Assembly: GCF_000420725.1 (NCBI RefSeq)
Contig: NZ_ATVM01000024.1
Location: 1-43,098, forward strand
DNA: 43,098 bases
DNA from: Marinococcus halotolerans DSM 16375
Lineage (GTDB): Bacteria > Bacillota > Bacilli > Bacillales > Marinococcaceae
Reading direction: 5' to 3'
Both the position numbers and the translations under genes were made by a program. This document shows, piece by piece, positions 7,783-14,612 of this stretch. Position 1 is the first letter of the stretch; every line of letters begins with the position of its first letter. The notes below the pieces were generated by a model that had not been told where the DNA came from, made no database searches, and saw nothing but the letters and a program-made list of their open reading frames with translations.

Positions 7783-7920
7783 CTGATGGCCTAGCTTTAA
7801 CATCTATCCATTGCTGCCGCATATGAGGGGGGAGGACTGGTTCCTCTATAGAAGAACCATAATCCGTTCTCGAATGATTTACCCGGTAAGTGAAGCGGTA
7901 AAACATGGGAGGGCACTAAT
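7783..7920 (-). ncRNA. Possible small RNA ending at an orphan terminator
   Basis: The minus strand between the AraC promoter region and the orphan terminator has no protein with a ribosome binding site. It contains a hairpin, GGTTCTTCTATAGAGGAACC (7839-7858), followed by the terminator. A short stable transcript is possible. No promoter could be confidently placed and no known RNA family is recognised. Confidence 0.2.
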
Positions 7921-7945
7921 CGTTGTTAAACTTATTTCTTAATGA

Positions 7946-7998
7946 GTACTTAAGAGAGGCATCCTAAGGGTGATTTTTCGTACTTAAGATGATATACT
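7946..7998 (+). promoter_or_regulatory. AraC-gene promoter region with direct repeats
   Basis: GTACTTAAGA occurs twice in the same orientation (7946-7955 and 7980-7989), 34 bases apart, about three helical turns. The second copy lies just upstream of a TATACT -10 box (7993-7998); the matching -35 region is weak, as expected for an activated promoter. AraC proteins often bind such spaced direct repeats, so autoregulation is plausible. Confidence 0.4.
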
Positions 7999-8059
7999 AA
8001 CCGAAACATATGTTCTTTTTTTAAAGTCACGGTTATGAATAAAAGAAGGGGGCCGACCA

Positions 8060-8410
8060 ATGCCACAACAGCTTTATGATTCCCGATGCGACCAGCCCCT
8101 GGTTGCTATGTTTATGCAGTATGTCGATGACAATATTCAGCACCGGCTCACGGTGCCCCGGTTGGCCGAAGCGCTGGAAACTAGGCCTTACATATTATCA
8201 CGGATAGTAAATACTTCGCTCGGGCAAACGATTCCCGGTTACATTCGAAAGCGGCGTATGGAAGTCGCTGCCCGTCTGCTGATCGAAACTGATTATTCTA
8301 TTCGTGCAATTGCCAAAAGGCTTTGTTTTAACGGCCAGGATTACTTTACGGCCCAATTTCGCATTCACCAGGGCCTGCCTCCCAGTGCGTACCGACATGC
8401 CTATCAATAA
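8060..8410 (+). CDS. Stand-alone AraC-type DNA-binding protein
   Basis: The 116-residue product is almost entirely the AraC/XylS double helix-turn-helix. Helix pairs are visible at RLTVPRLAEALETRPYILSRIVN (about 31-53) and YSIRAIAKRLCFNGQDYFTAQFRIHQGLPPSAYR (about 79-113), the second being the usual signature. No ligand or sensor domain is present, as in MarA/SoxS-type regulators, which are controlled by their own amount. AGGGGG precedes the ATG. The product may act on its own promoter region and on the downstream MpsC-family gene. Confidence 0.88.
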   Translation: MPQQLYDSRCDQPLVAMFMQYVDDNIQHRLTVPRLAEALETRPYILSRIVNTSLGQTIPGYIRKRRMEVAARLLIETDYSIRAIAKRLCFNGQDYFTAQFRIHQGLPPSAYRHAYQ

Positions 8411-8550
8411 GGAGGCTGTGGCACATCCTGGAATGATTTGAAAAATATTAAAGAAAAAAGGTTTCGCCCATGGACAAGCGGGAATGAATTTACCATGTCT
8501 CCATCCTAATAGCGGTCGCAATACGAGGACATTAAGCGCCTGTCGTACAA

Positions 8551-8597
8551 GCCGAAGAGCGTCTGTAAGTACCATGCAGACATCTTCGGCTTTTTTT
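8551..8597 (+). terminator. Terminator hairpin in the leader of the MpsC-family gene
   Basis: AAGCCGAAGAGCGTCTG (8551-8567) pairs with CAGACATCTTCGGCTT (8577-8592) through a slightly bulged stem, followed by TTTTTTG. The T-tract ends only about 30 bases before the next start codon, a space filled by the ribosome binding site. It may simply end the AraC gene, or it may be a conditional terminator controlling the downstream gene. Confidence 0.8.
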
Positions 8598-8627
8598 GTG
8601 ATGGATAAAAAGAAAGGAGCGTGTCTT

Positions 8628-9356
8628 ATGCTGCCTAGCGATATTCAGCAACGGTCCCATCAAAATCAGGAAAAGGAACTCGGAAGCTACATGAGCCGGG
8701 TGTTACGCGAACACTTTGGCCGAGGCCCGGAATCCGTCTACGTCAGCCTGGATCCACATAGTGTCGTTATTCACATCCGGCGGTTTTTGGCGCCGATGGA
8801 GGAAGTGCTTTTGGAGCAGCGGGGTAAGGAAGCAATTGAAGAATTGCGGGAAACCATGATGGCTAACATGCTGCCGGAAATGACTCACGCGATTGAGCAA
8901 TTGACCGGAGAAGAAAACTGGAGCTTCTTTGTGGATTGGAATATCTCTAATCGTTCGGGCATGGTGACGGCTCTGCACGAGCCCTCGTTCGAGCACCAGC
9001 CGTCCCTGTCTGAATCTCCATATCAAGCCAGTCTTCGGGAAGGCGTTCGCAATGTCAGCCAGCGTACGGAGAAAGAACCCGGGACGGTCCTTGCCCATCA
9101 AATTAATGATCGCACTCTGGTTGTGGTCCGTACGGACGTACTAATTATGATCGAAAAGGAATTAATACGCACCGGGTACCGAAAGTCACTCAAGACGGTG
9201 AAACGCCAGCTGGAAAAGCGGCTATTGTATGAGGAGCAGTTCAGTCAGCGGCTGGGCGTCGGTATTCGCGACATTTTTGTCGACTGGGATTTTGACAAGG
9301 ATAACAGCGTAGTCGTGCTACTGACAGACCCACTGCCACGTCCGGAAGAAGAATAA
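8628..9356 (+). CDS. Tandem MpsC-like (DUF2294) domain protein
   Basis: A 242-residue cytoplasmic protein made of two copies of a domain that I recognise as DUF2294/MpsC (YbcI-like). Copy one spans about residues 14-120 (GRGPESVYVSLDPHSVVIHI, ending NWSFFVDWN); copy two spans about 130-237 (EPGTVLAHQINDRTLVVV, ending IRDIFVDWDFDKD). MpsC accompanies the MpsAB/DabAB inorganic-carbon and ion transport system in Staphylococcus; no MpsA or MpsB gene is present here, so this protein works alone or with distant genes. Single-domain relatives are about half this length. The start follows AAAGGAG; a longer in-frame extension would translate the terminator hairpin and is rejected. Confidence 0.75.
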   Translation: MLPSDIQQRSHQNQEKELGSYMSRVLREHFGRGPESVYVSLDPHSVVIHIRRFLAPMEEVLLEQRGKEAIEELRETMMANMLPEMTHAIEQLTGEENWSFFVDWNISNRSGMVTALHEPSFEHQPSLSESPYQASLREGVRNVSQRTEKEPGTVLAHQINDRTLVVVRTDVLIMIEKELIRTGYRKSLKTVKRQLEKRLLYEEQFSQRLGVGIRDIFVDWDFDKDNSVVVLLTDPLPRPEEE

Positions 9357-9473
9357 CGGGAAAAAGTCGCCTCTTCGCTATGTATGAAGTAGAGTGCTAG
9401 AGGAGTTTTATTCCTGCCGGATAGTGCAGAGCGATCAAAACGTGGAGGATCTGTTGAAATAATGGCTAAATCA

Positions 9474-9507
9474 AAATGCCGAAGCCTGAAAGGGTTTCGG
9501 TATTTTT
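9474..9507 (+). terminator. Intrinsic terminator after the MpsC-family gene
   Basis: AAATGCCGAAGCCT pairs with GGGTTTCGGTATTT around a GAAA tetraloop, with three wobble pairs, and ends in a T-tract. It lies about 115 bases after the stop codon. Confidence 0.8.
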
Positions 9508-9648
9508 AAAAACGAGCAATCAAAAAATGTGCGTGAAAGAGCGTCTTTGCTATATTTGTTTCTGATTTTTCCGGCGAAAGAAGAGGTTTATCTACTTCCG
9601 TAAAGCAGGTAAAGAGGTACTATCAATCACGAGAGGAGATACTCTATC

Positions 9649-9786
9649 ATGAATAAAGCACACTTACTCACAGAAAAATTGGCGCTGCAGGAAGACTATA
9701 ACCAGGGTAAGGTGTCCTACGATGATTTTCAACAACGGCTGCAGGAGATCCAGGAGCTGTTAAAGCAGGAAAATCCTAAAAAATGA
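9649..9786 (+). CDS. Small helical protein, 45 residues, SHOCT-like
   Basis: A 45-residue charged product, MNKAHLLTEKLALQED and onward, preceded by GAGAGGAG about ten bases upstream of the ATG. It is hydrophilic and predicted to be helical: the pattern LALQEDYNQGKVSYDDFQQRLQEIQELL resembles short SHOCT-type helical hairpins (helix, GK turn, then a Y-x-x-F helix). It is separated from the previous gene by a terminator and so has its own transcript. Function is unknown. Confidence 0.55.
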   Translation: MNKAHLLTEKLALQEDYNQGKVSYDDFQQRLQEIQELLKQENPKK

Positions 9787-9981
9787 TAGATAGGAATGAG
9801 GCTCAATAAAACATTTTTTATATTCTTCCTTTAAATAATATTTTTCGCTAAGGATTGGCGCGTCTTCCGCGCGCTACTCCGACTGCGTCTTAAGAATTTT
9901 CAGAGGAGGGTCATTGTTTAGGATAATACGTGTAGTTTTTAGCAGAGGGTGTATCAGAAAAACAAACAAGGAGTAAATAAC
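9787..9981. other. AT-rich gap before the broken dehydrogenase gene
   Basis: No gene is supported here. It includes a GC-rich island (9857-9890) inside otherwise AT-rich DNA. I see no clear promoter or terminator. Confidence 0.4.
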
Positions 9982-10767
9982 ATGTCCAATGAACGTCCAT
10001 TTACTATGATCACGGGAGCCTCCTCAGGCTTAGGGCTGGAGCTTGCAAAATTATTCGCTCACGATGGATACGACATTGCGGTCTCGGGCTCGAGTGAGCG
10101 TATTTTTGAAGCAGCGGAGACTATTAGAAGCTACGGGGTGGAAGCATATCCCCACCAGGCAGATGCATCGACGTACGAAGGTGTGGAAGCTTTTTGGGAG
10201 TTTGTAAAAAGTAAGAACAGAGGGCTGGATGCGGCTGTTTTAAATGTCGGTGTCAGCATCGGCGGCTCCTTCTTAGAAAATGATTTACAGGAAGAGCTGC
10301 GGTTAATAGATATTAATATTTCTGGGACGGTGCATATGGCGAAGCGTGTCGTTTAGGATATGGTTCCAAATAAAAAGGGAGATATCCTTATCGTTTCGTC
10401 TTTATCTGCGACATTGCCGACACCTTACGAAACAGTATATGGCCCGTCAAAGGCATTTGGATTTATGTTTGCCGAATCCTTAAGAGAGGAGTTAAGAGAC
10501 GCCGGTGTCAATGTAACAGCTATGCTCCCTGGTGCTACAAATACGGATTTTCACCACAATGCCGGCATGGATTCTACTTACTTTGGCGATGAAAGAAACA
10601 AAAATGATAAAGAATTAGTAGCGCAGCAGGGATATGACGCTTTAAAAAATAAATGGGATCACGTAGTTTGTGGCGATGAAGCTACAAAGAAAGCAGCAGA
10701 AGACAATAGAACCACGCCTGAAGAGGTTAAAGCAGCGGAGCATGCGAAAAAAGCAAAGCCTCAGTAA
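9982..10767 (+). pseudogene. Short-chain dehydrogenase interrupted by an amber codon
   Basis: An SDR of about 261 residues read in one frame from AAGGAG-led MSNERPF to the final TAA, broken only by TAG at 10354-10356. Before the stop lie TGASSGLGLELAK (NAD(P)-binding TGxxxGxG) and a DINISGTVHMAKRVV helix; after it come ILIVSSLSATLP with the catalytic serine, VYGPSKAF with the Tyr-xxx-Lys pair, and the LPGATNTDF loop. Relatives usually have Lys after RVV, so a single AAG-to-TAG change explains the break. Neither half is a functional SDR. All other sequence looks intact, so the mutation is recent, a sequencing error, or read through at low level. Confidence 0.85.
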
Positions 10768-10795
10768 ATTCCAAAAACCCAAATGATTGTTTATG

Positions 10796-10828
10796 CCGGG
10801 CCCGGGAAAGACTCCGGGTTCGGTTTTT
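10796..10828 (+). terminator. Intrinsic terminator after the dehydrogenase
   Basis: CCGGGCCCGG pairs with CCGGGTTCGG (ten pairs, two of them wobbles) around GAAAGACT, followed by TTTTT. Confidence 0.8.
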
Positions 10829-11115
10829 AGAGTGACCCCATAGTATGATACAGGAAGAACCCCCCTAACGTCGTATGTAGTAGTAACGATAATACGGATG
10901 CTCCTTACCACTTCTATTATCTTCGGAAAAGTCGATTCGTACATTTATTATTACAATTACATACGACCATTTACCAAATGAAACGACCACAGTCCGGTAG
11001 AATTCCGGACAATGGCCGCATAGTTGTTTTTTCTTGACTCATTTCGTTGGGTCAGTGCAACGATCTATTGATAGTTTCTTTAATTATCTTAGAGACTCCT
11101 AATAATGAATAAAAT
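10829..11115. other. Intergenic stretch with one hairpin
   Basis: No supported gene. A perfect six-base inverted repeat, GTCCGG (10992-10997) and CCGGAC (11005-11010), sits about 105 bases beyond the stop of the leftward VOC gene. It has no adjoining T-tract on either strand. Confidence 0.4.
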
Positions 11116-11571
11116 TTAATTCACAAAGCTATTTAGAAATTTACTGGCCTCACTATTAAATTTCCACATCACGCCAAACTTATCAATTACAATCCCGAAA
11201 CTGGAGGACCATGGAGTGGACGATAATGGCATAAGCACCGTACCGTCTTCAGAGAGCGCTCTAAAAATTGGTTCGTTTACCTCTGGTTCAGCATCGATAA
11301 TACTGATAAGAAGGGAATTTCCCCTCGTAATTATCCCCGTTATGGCTTGCATGCTGGGTGGGACATCAGAGAGCATTAAAGTATTTCCCCGGAATTCAAT
11401 GCGTGATTCCATAATCATGTTTTGTTCTTTATCTGTGAAGGGGGCACCGGGGTTCTGACCAAAAGCGTTAAATCTCACTTTTTTAATGCTCGTTGCCTGT
11501 AATGCTTGTTCGTAAAACGTTAGCGCTTCTTCTGCCTGACCATCAAATTGTAAATAAGCTACTGTTTTCAT
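11116..11571 (-). CDS. PhnB-like VOC family protein
   Basis: A 151-residue protein of the vicinal oxygen chelate fold, PhnB-like branch. It opens VAYLQFDGQAEEALTFYEQAL, the signature strand-helix of this branch, and carries NTLMLSDVPP in the middle and FGVMWKFN at the end. Members bind metal or small hydrophobic ligands, and some confer antibiotic or toxin resistance; no enzyme activity can be assigned here. The usual N-terminal histidine ligand is absent (LQF), which is common in this branch. It is divergent from the WYL regulator, so the two are probably functionally linked. Confidence 0.82.
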   Translation of the reverse strand: MKTVAYLQFDGQAEEALTFYEQALQATSIKKVRFNAFGQNPGAPFTDKEQNMIMESRIEFRGNTLMLSDVPPSMQAITGIITRGNSLLISIIDAEPEVNEPIFRALSEDGTVLMPLSSTPWSSSFGIVIDKFGVMWKFNSEASKFLNSFVN

Positions 11572-11648
11572 CTTTTATTTCCTCCTTTTTATACCCTAAG
11601 TATAATAGGGCATAGATGACATCATTGTGTCGTATATAGGAGGAATAT
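11572..11648. promoter_or_regulatory. Divergent promoter region between VOC and WYL genes
   Basis: The 77-base gap holds CCCTA (11594-11598) and TAGGG (11606-11610) as an inverted repeat around AGTATAA, which includes a TATAAT box (11601-11606) readable rightward and TATACT readable leftward. A second imperfect repeat, TGACAT/TGTCGT, is next to it. This is the likely site for control of both genes by the WYL regulator. Confidence 0.4.
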
Positions 11649-12557
11649 ATGAAAAAAATTGAACGCTTGATCTCCATCGTTATGATATTGCTGCAAAAGG
11701 AAATCGTCCCGGCTTCAGAATTAAGTCGTTTGTTTAATGTTTCCAGGCGAACGATTCAGCGTGATGTGGAAGCACTGGGTTACGCAAATGTTCCTATTTA
11801 TGCCGTATACGGCGCCGGTGGCGGTTATGCGCTGATGAATGAATATAAGCTGGATAAACGTTTAGTAAGCAGCCGGGACCTGGAAAATATACTTATCTCG
11901 CTAGGGGGTTATGATCAATTGATCACAAACCCCGAAATTCAAATGACGATTCAAAAAATTAAATCCATGACCGGCTCAGAAATTTCCCCGAAGCTTGATT
12001 TAAGCTTTTACAACTGGACGGGAAGAAGTGAAATGAAAGAAGAAATTGCATTTATTAATCAAGCAATTGAAAACCACTGGTTAATAAAGTTTGAATATGT
12101 AAATCAAGCAGGAGAGAGAACCTCCCGGATGGTCGAGCCCTACAGGTTACATTTAATTGAGATGCATTGGTACCTCTTTGGTTACAGTCTTGAACGCCAG
12201 GACTATCGAATGTTTAAAGTGACGAGAATGCTCAGCAGCCAAAAAGTAGGTTCATTTACCCCGAGGCCGAAAAAAGAGTTTAAAAAAGAAAAAAAGCATT
12301 TGGAACCACAAAATTTGGTTACTGTCCAGCTATTACTTGACGTGGCTGTTAGAGACCAATTTATCGAAAGATACGGAAAAAGTTCAGTGAGAGAAGTTAC
12401 CACAGACAGTTATCATGCCAGAATTGACTTGCCAGATAACAAGTTTGCTTATCAATTTCTAGCCGGCTTTGGAAACAAGGTAAAAATTTTAAAGCCTGAG
12501 AGTTTTATTGTAAATTTCATAAATTTTTTAGAGGAAACCATTGGATTGTATAAATAA
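11649..12557 (+). CDS. YafY-type transcriptional regulator with WYL domain
   Basis: A 302-residue regulator. The N-terminal HTH-11 domain covers about residues 1-60 (LIPVMI-like helix, then LSRLFNVSRRTIQRDVEAL, the recognition helix). The WYL domain lies at about 135-215 (IENHWLIKFEYVN through MHWYLFGYSLERQDYRMFKVTRM), and a C-terminal extension follows. WYL domains sense nucleotides or single-stranded nucleic acid in some proteins and small ligands in others. AGGAGG precedes the ATG. Divergent placement suggests it controls the PhnB-like VOC gene. Confidence 0.85.
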   Translation: MKKIERLISIVMILLQKEIVPASELSRLFNVSRRTIQRDVEALGYANVPIYAVYGAGGGYALMNEYKLDKRLVSSRDLENILISLGGYDQLITNPEIQMTIQKIKSMTGSEISPKLDLSFYNWTGRSEMKEEIAFINQAIENHWLIKFEYVNQAGERTSRMVEPYRLHLIEMHWYLFGYSLERQDYRMFKVTRMLSSQKVGSFTPRPKKEFKKEKKHLEPQNLVTVQLLLDVAVRDQFIERYGKSSVREVTTDSYHARIDLPDNKFAYQFLAGFGNKVKILKPESFIVNFINFLEETIGLYK

Positions 12558-12642
12558 AAGATTAACACACACCGGAAAAATGCTTTGCTATGGTAAGCTC
12601 TGCAATAGTACCAGTGAGCATCACCAGCTTCTTAATATTTAT

Positions 12643-12672
12643 TTGCTAATAATACTTTAGTGTCTTCATAAT
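12643..12672 (+). promoter_or_regulatory. Candidate promoter of murR
   Basis: TTGCTA, 18 bases, then CATAAT, 30 bases before the murR start codon. Both boxes match the sigma-A consensus at four to five positions. Confidence 0.5.
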
Positions 12673-12701
12673 AGAAGCATACATAAAAGGGGGACTATAC
12701 T

Positions 12702-13556
12702 ATGGAAACGCGCTTAGTGGCTAAAATTCGGGCCGAATATAATAGCTTCAGTAAAGCTGAAAGGAAAATAGCGGATTATGTGCTTACTTATGCAGAATTC
12801 GTACCTACGATGACTACTAAGCAGCTGGCTGCTCAGGCGAATGCGAGTGAAGCAAGTATCGTCCGTTTCTGCAAGCGTATAGGCATGGAAAGCTTTCGCA
12901 TGCTTAAAGTTGCTCTTGCCCAGGAGCTGTCTCAAATGGATGCTTCCATTAATAGTTTGTCTCTTCTTGAAAGCAGTGATAATCCTCACAGTTTATTTCA
13001 AAAAGTAACGTCTTTAAACCGGGCTTCGCTTGATATGATGACAAAAACAGTCAATCATCAATCATTTGAAGAAGCTGTCCAGTTGATCTCCCGGGCAAAG
13101 ACTGTTGGCTTATTTGGTGTTGGCGGTTCCTTCACTCCGGCGGTGGACGGCCAGTATAAATTTATGCGACTCGGGCTTCATGCCTCCGCCTCATCTGATT
13201 ATCATTATATGGTTCCATTTATTACAATGATGAAGAAAAACGATGTTTTAATTTGTTTTAGCACTTCCGGTTATACAAAGGAGGTTATTGATACGGCCAG
13301 CTATGCTAAGAAAAAGAATCTAACAGTTATCAGCATCACTAAATACGCCAATTCACCATTGGTCAAGCATTCTGACTACGTTCTGGCGATTCCAGATATT
13401 GAACAGGCAGAACGAATTGGAAGCATTGCTTCACGCACCAGCCAGTTGAATTATATAGATGCTTTGTATGTAGCTGTTTTTCATCTCATTGGCGAAGAAC
13501 TGGTAGAAGCATTCGAACAGGCAAGAGAGACGACAGAAGAGCATCGGAAACTATAA
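12702..13556 (+). CDS. murR: RpiR-family regulator of MurNAc catabolism
   Basis: A 284-residue RpiR-type regulator. The N-terminal helix-turn-helix (about residues 1-77: FSKAERKIADYVL, then TTKQLAAQANASEASIVRFCKRIG) is followed by a SIS sugar-phosphate domain (about 115-250: VGLFGVGGSF, then DVLICFSTSGYTKEVID). The family effector is MurNAc 6-phosphate. It stands immediately before murQ, murP and mupG in the same order as in B. subtilis, which fixes its role. A terminator-like hairpin and a new promoter separate it from murQ, so the regulator gene is made separately from its target operon. Confidence 0.9.
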   Translation: METRLVAKIRAEYNSFSKAERKIADYVLTYAEFVPTMTTKQLAAQANASEASIVRFCKRIGMESFRMLKVALAQELSQMDASINSLSLLESSDNPHSLFQKVTSLNRASLDMMTKTVNHQSFEEAVQLISRAKTVGLFGVGGSFTPAVDGQYKFMRLGLHASASSDYHYMVPFITMMKKNDVLICFSTSGYTKEVIDTASYAKKKNLTVISITKYANSPLVKHSDYVLAIPDIEQAERIGSIASRTSQLNYIDALYVAVFHLIGEELVEAFEQARETTEEHRKL

Positions 13557-13587
13557 TTATACGCTATATGGATCCGCTCTTTTTTCG
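13537..13587 (+). terminator. Probable terminator at the end of murR
   Basis: AAGAG (13537-13541) and CGGA (13545-13548) pair with TCCG and CTCTT (13573-13581) with a three-base bulge and a 24-base loop, followed by TTTTT. The 5' arm lies inside the last murR codons. Confidence 0.5.
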
Positions 13588-13602
13588 TGTCTTCTTTAAA
13601 AT

Positions 13603-13644
13603 TAAATTTCATTTATTTTAATATAATATTGATTTTAAATTTCA
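13603..13644 (+). promoter_or_regulatory. Candidate MurR sites: paired direct repeats
   Basis: TAAATTTCA occurs at 13603-13611 and again at 13636-13644, 33 bases apart on the same face of the helix. The second copy lies in the spacer of the murQ promoter. The position suits repression by MurR, but no consensus is known to me and the DNA is AT-rich, so chance is possible. Confidence 0.4.
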
Positions 13645-13657
13645 AAATAATTATAAT
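13629..13657 (+). promoter_or_regulatory. Strong sigma-A promoter of murQPG
   Basis: TTGATT, exactly 17 bases, then a perfect TATAAT. It is 42 bases before the murQ start and overlaps the possible MurR repeat; the cre site follows directly. Confidence 0.75.
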
Positions 13658-13662
13658 TTAAT

Positions 13663-13676
13663 TGTAAGCGTTTTCT
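13663..13676 (+). promoter_or_regulatory. CcpA catabolite-responsive element (cre)
   Basis: TGTAAGCGTTTTCT matches the Gram-positive cre consensus TGWNANCGNTNWCA at all but the last base. It covers the predicted transcription start of the murQ promoter, the classical place for glucose repression by CcpA. Confidence 0.75.
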
Positions 13677-13698
13677 AAAAAGATAGCGAGGGATGATA

Positions 13699-14589
13699 GT
13701 GAATAAACTTAAAACAGAAACACGGCACCCGGATACATATGAACTCGACAATTTAAGCATTAGAGAAATACTTCAAATTATGAACCACGAGGACAAAATT
13801 GTGCCGAATGTGGTCGAAAGCATTCTTCCTTTAATTGAGCCTCTAGTAGAGAAAGCAGAAGCCTCTATCCGCCAGGAAGGTCGTCTGATTTACGTAGGCG
13901 CTGGCACAAGCGGACGCCTTGCCATTCTGGATGCTGCCGAATGCCCTCCTACATTCGGCACTAAACCGGAAATGGTGCAGGGGATCATTGCTGGTGGCAG
14001 AGAGGCTTTACTTACTGCAGTGGAGGGAGCAGAGGACTCTGAAAGCCTAGGTGCTTCTGACCTCAAAGAAATTCATCTCACATCCCGGGACATCGTTATT
14101 GGGCTGGCTGCAAGCGGCCGCACTCCTTATGTAGCCGGGGCTCTTAGCTACGCAAGAAAAATCGGGGCCGTAACGGGAAGCATTTCCTGTAATCAGGATG
14201 CCCCCATCAGTGCACTTGCCGATTATCCCGTGGAAGCTGTAACGGGACCTGAAATACTGACTGGTTCTACTCGATTAAAAGCCGGCACCGCCCAAAAGAA
14301 CATATTGAACATGATATCTACCGTAACAATGATCAGGCTTGGCAAAGTGTACGAAAATTTCATGGTAGATGTACAGGCAACGAATCAAAAACTGACCCAT
14401 CGTTCGGTGGATATGGTACAGGATATAACCGGAGTAGACGAGCAAAAAGCCGCTTCCGTATTTGAAGCCTCCGGCCGGCATGTAAAAACAGCAATTGTTA
14501 TGATTCTGGCTGACACTACTTCTTCTGGAGCAGCAGCACTTCTTGAACAAAACCACGGGAGAGTCCGGGAGGCCATTATTAACAAATAA
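13699..14589 (+). CDS. murQ: N-acetylmuramic acid 6-phosphate etherase
   Basis: MurQ cleaves the lactyl ether of MurNAc 6-phosphate to give GlcNAc 6-phosphate and D-lactate in the cytoplasm. The 296-residue product has full family length. RLIYVGAGTSGRLAILDAAECPPTF (about 55-80) is the sugar-phosphate loop with the catalytic glutamate, GLAASGRTPYV the second SIS loop, and TGSTRLKAGTAQKNILNMIST the strongly conserved C-terminal block. I prefer the GTG start because GAGGG lies six bases upstream; the ATG two codons earlier (13693) directly abuts that site. It is followed 23 bases later by murP. Confidence 0.95.
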   Translation: MNKLKTETRHPDTYELDNLSIREILQIMNHEDKIVPNVVESILPLIEPLVEKAEASIRQEGRLIYVGAGTSGRLAILDAAECPPTFGTKPEMVQGIIAGGREALLTAVEGAEDSESLGASDLKEIHLTSRDIVIGLAASGRTPYVAGALSYARKIGAVTGSISCNQDAPISALADYPVEAVTGPEILTGSTRLKAGTAQKNILNMISTVTMIRLGKVYENFMVDVQATNQKLTHRSVDMVQDITGVDEQKAASVFEASGRHVKTAIVMILADTTSSGAAALLEQNHGRVREAIINK

Positions 14590-14612
14590 CTGCATAAAAA
14601 GGAGTGTTCCTG

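Noticed and set aside
7697-7906. 69-residue minus-strand frame near the orphan terminator
   Set aside because: It reads straight through the terminator hairpin and has no good ribosome binding site.
8484-8627. Longer N-terminus for the MpsC-family protein
   Set aside because: It would translate through a transcription terminator hairpin and has no ribosome binding site; the ATG at 8628 has both site and family match.
9590-9620. Possible sigma-B promoter (GTTTAT ... AGGTAA)
   Set aside because: The match to both boxes is partial and the spacing is uncertain; not reported as a promoter.
10354-10356. TAG as a coded amino acid (pyrrolysine)
   Set aside because: The family is an ordinary SDR, no pyrrolysine genes are nearby, and a one-base change from a conserved Lys codon explains it better.
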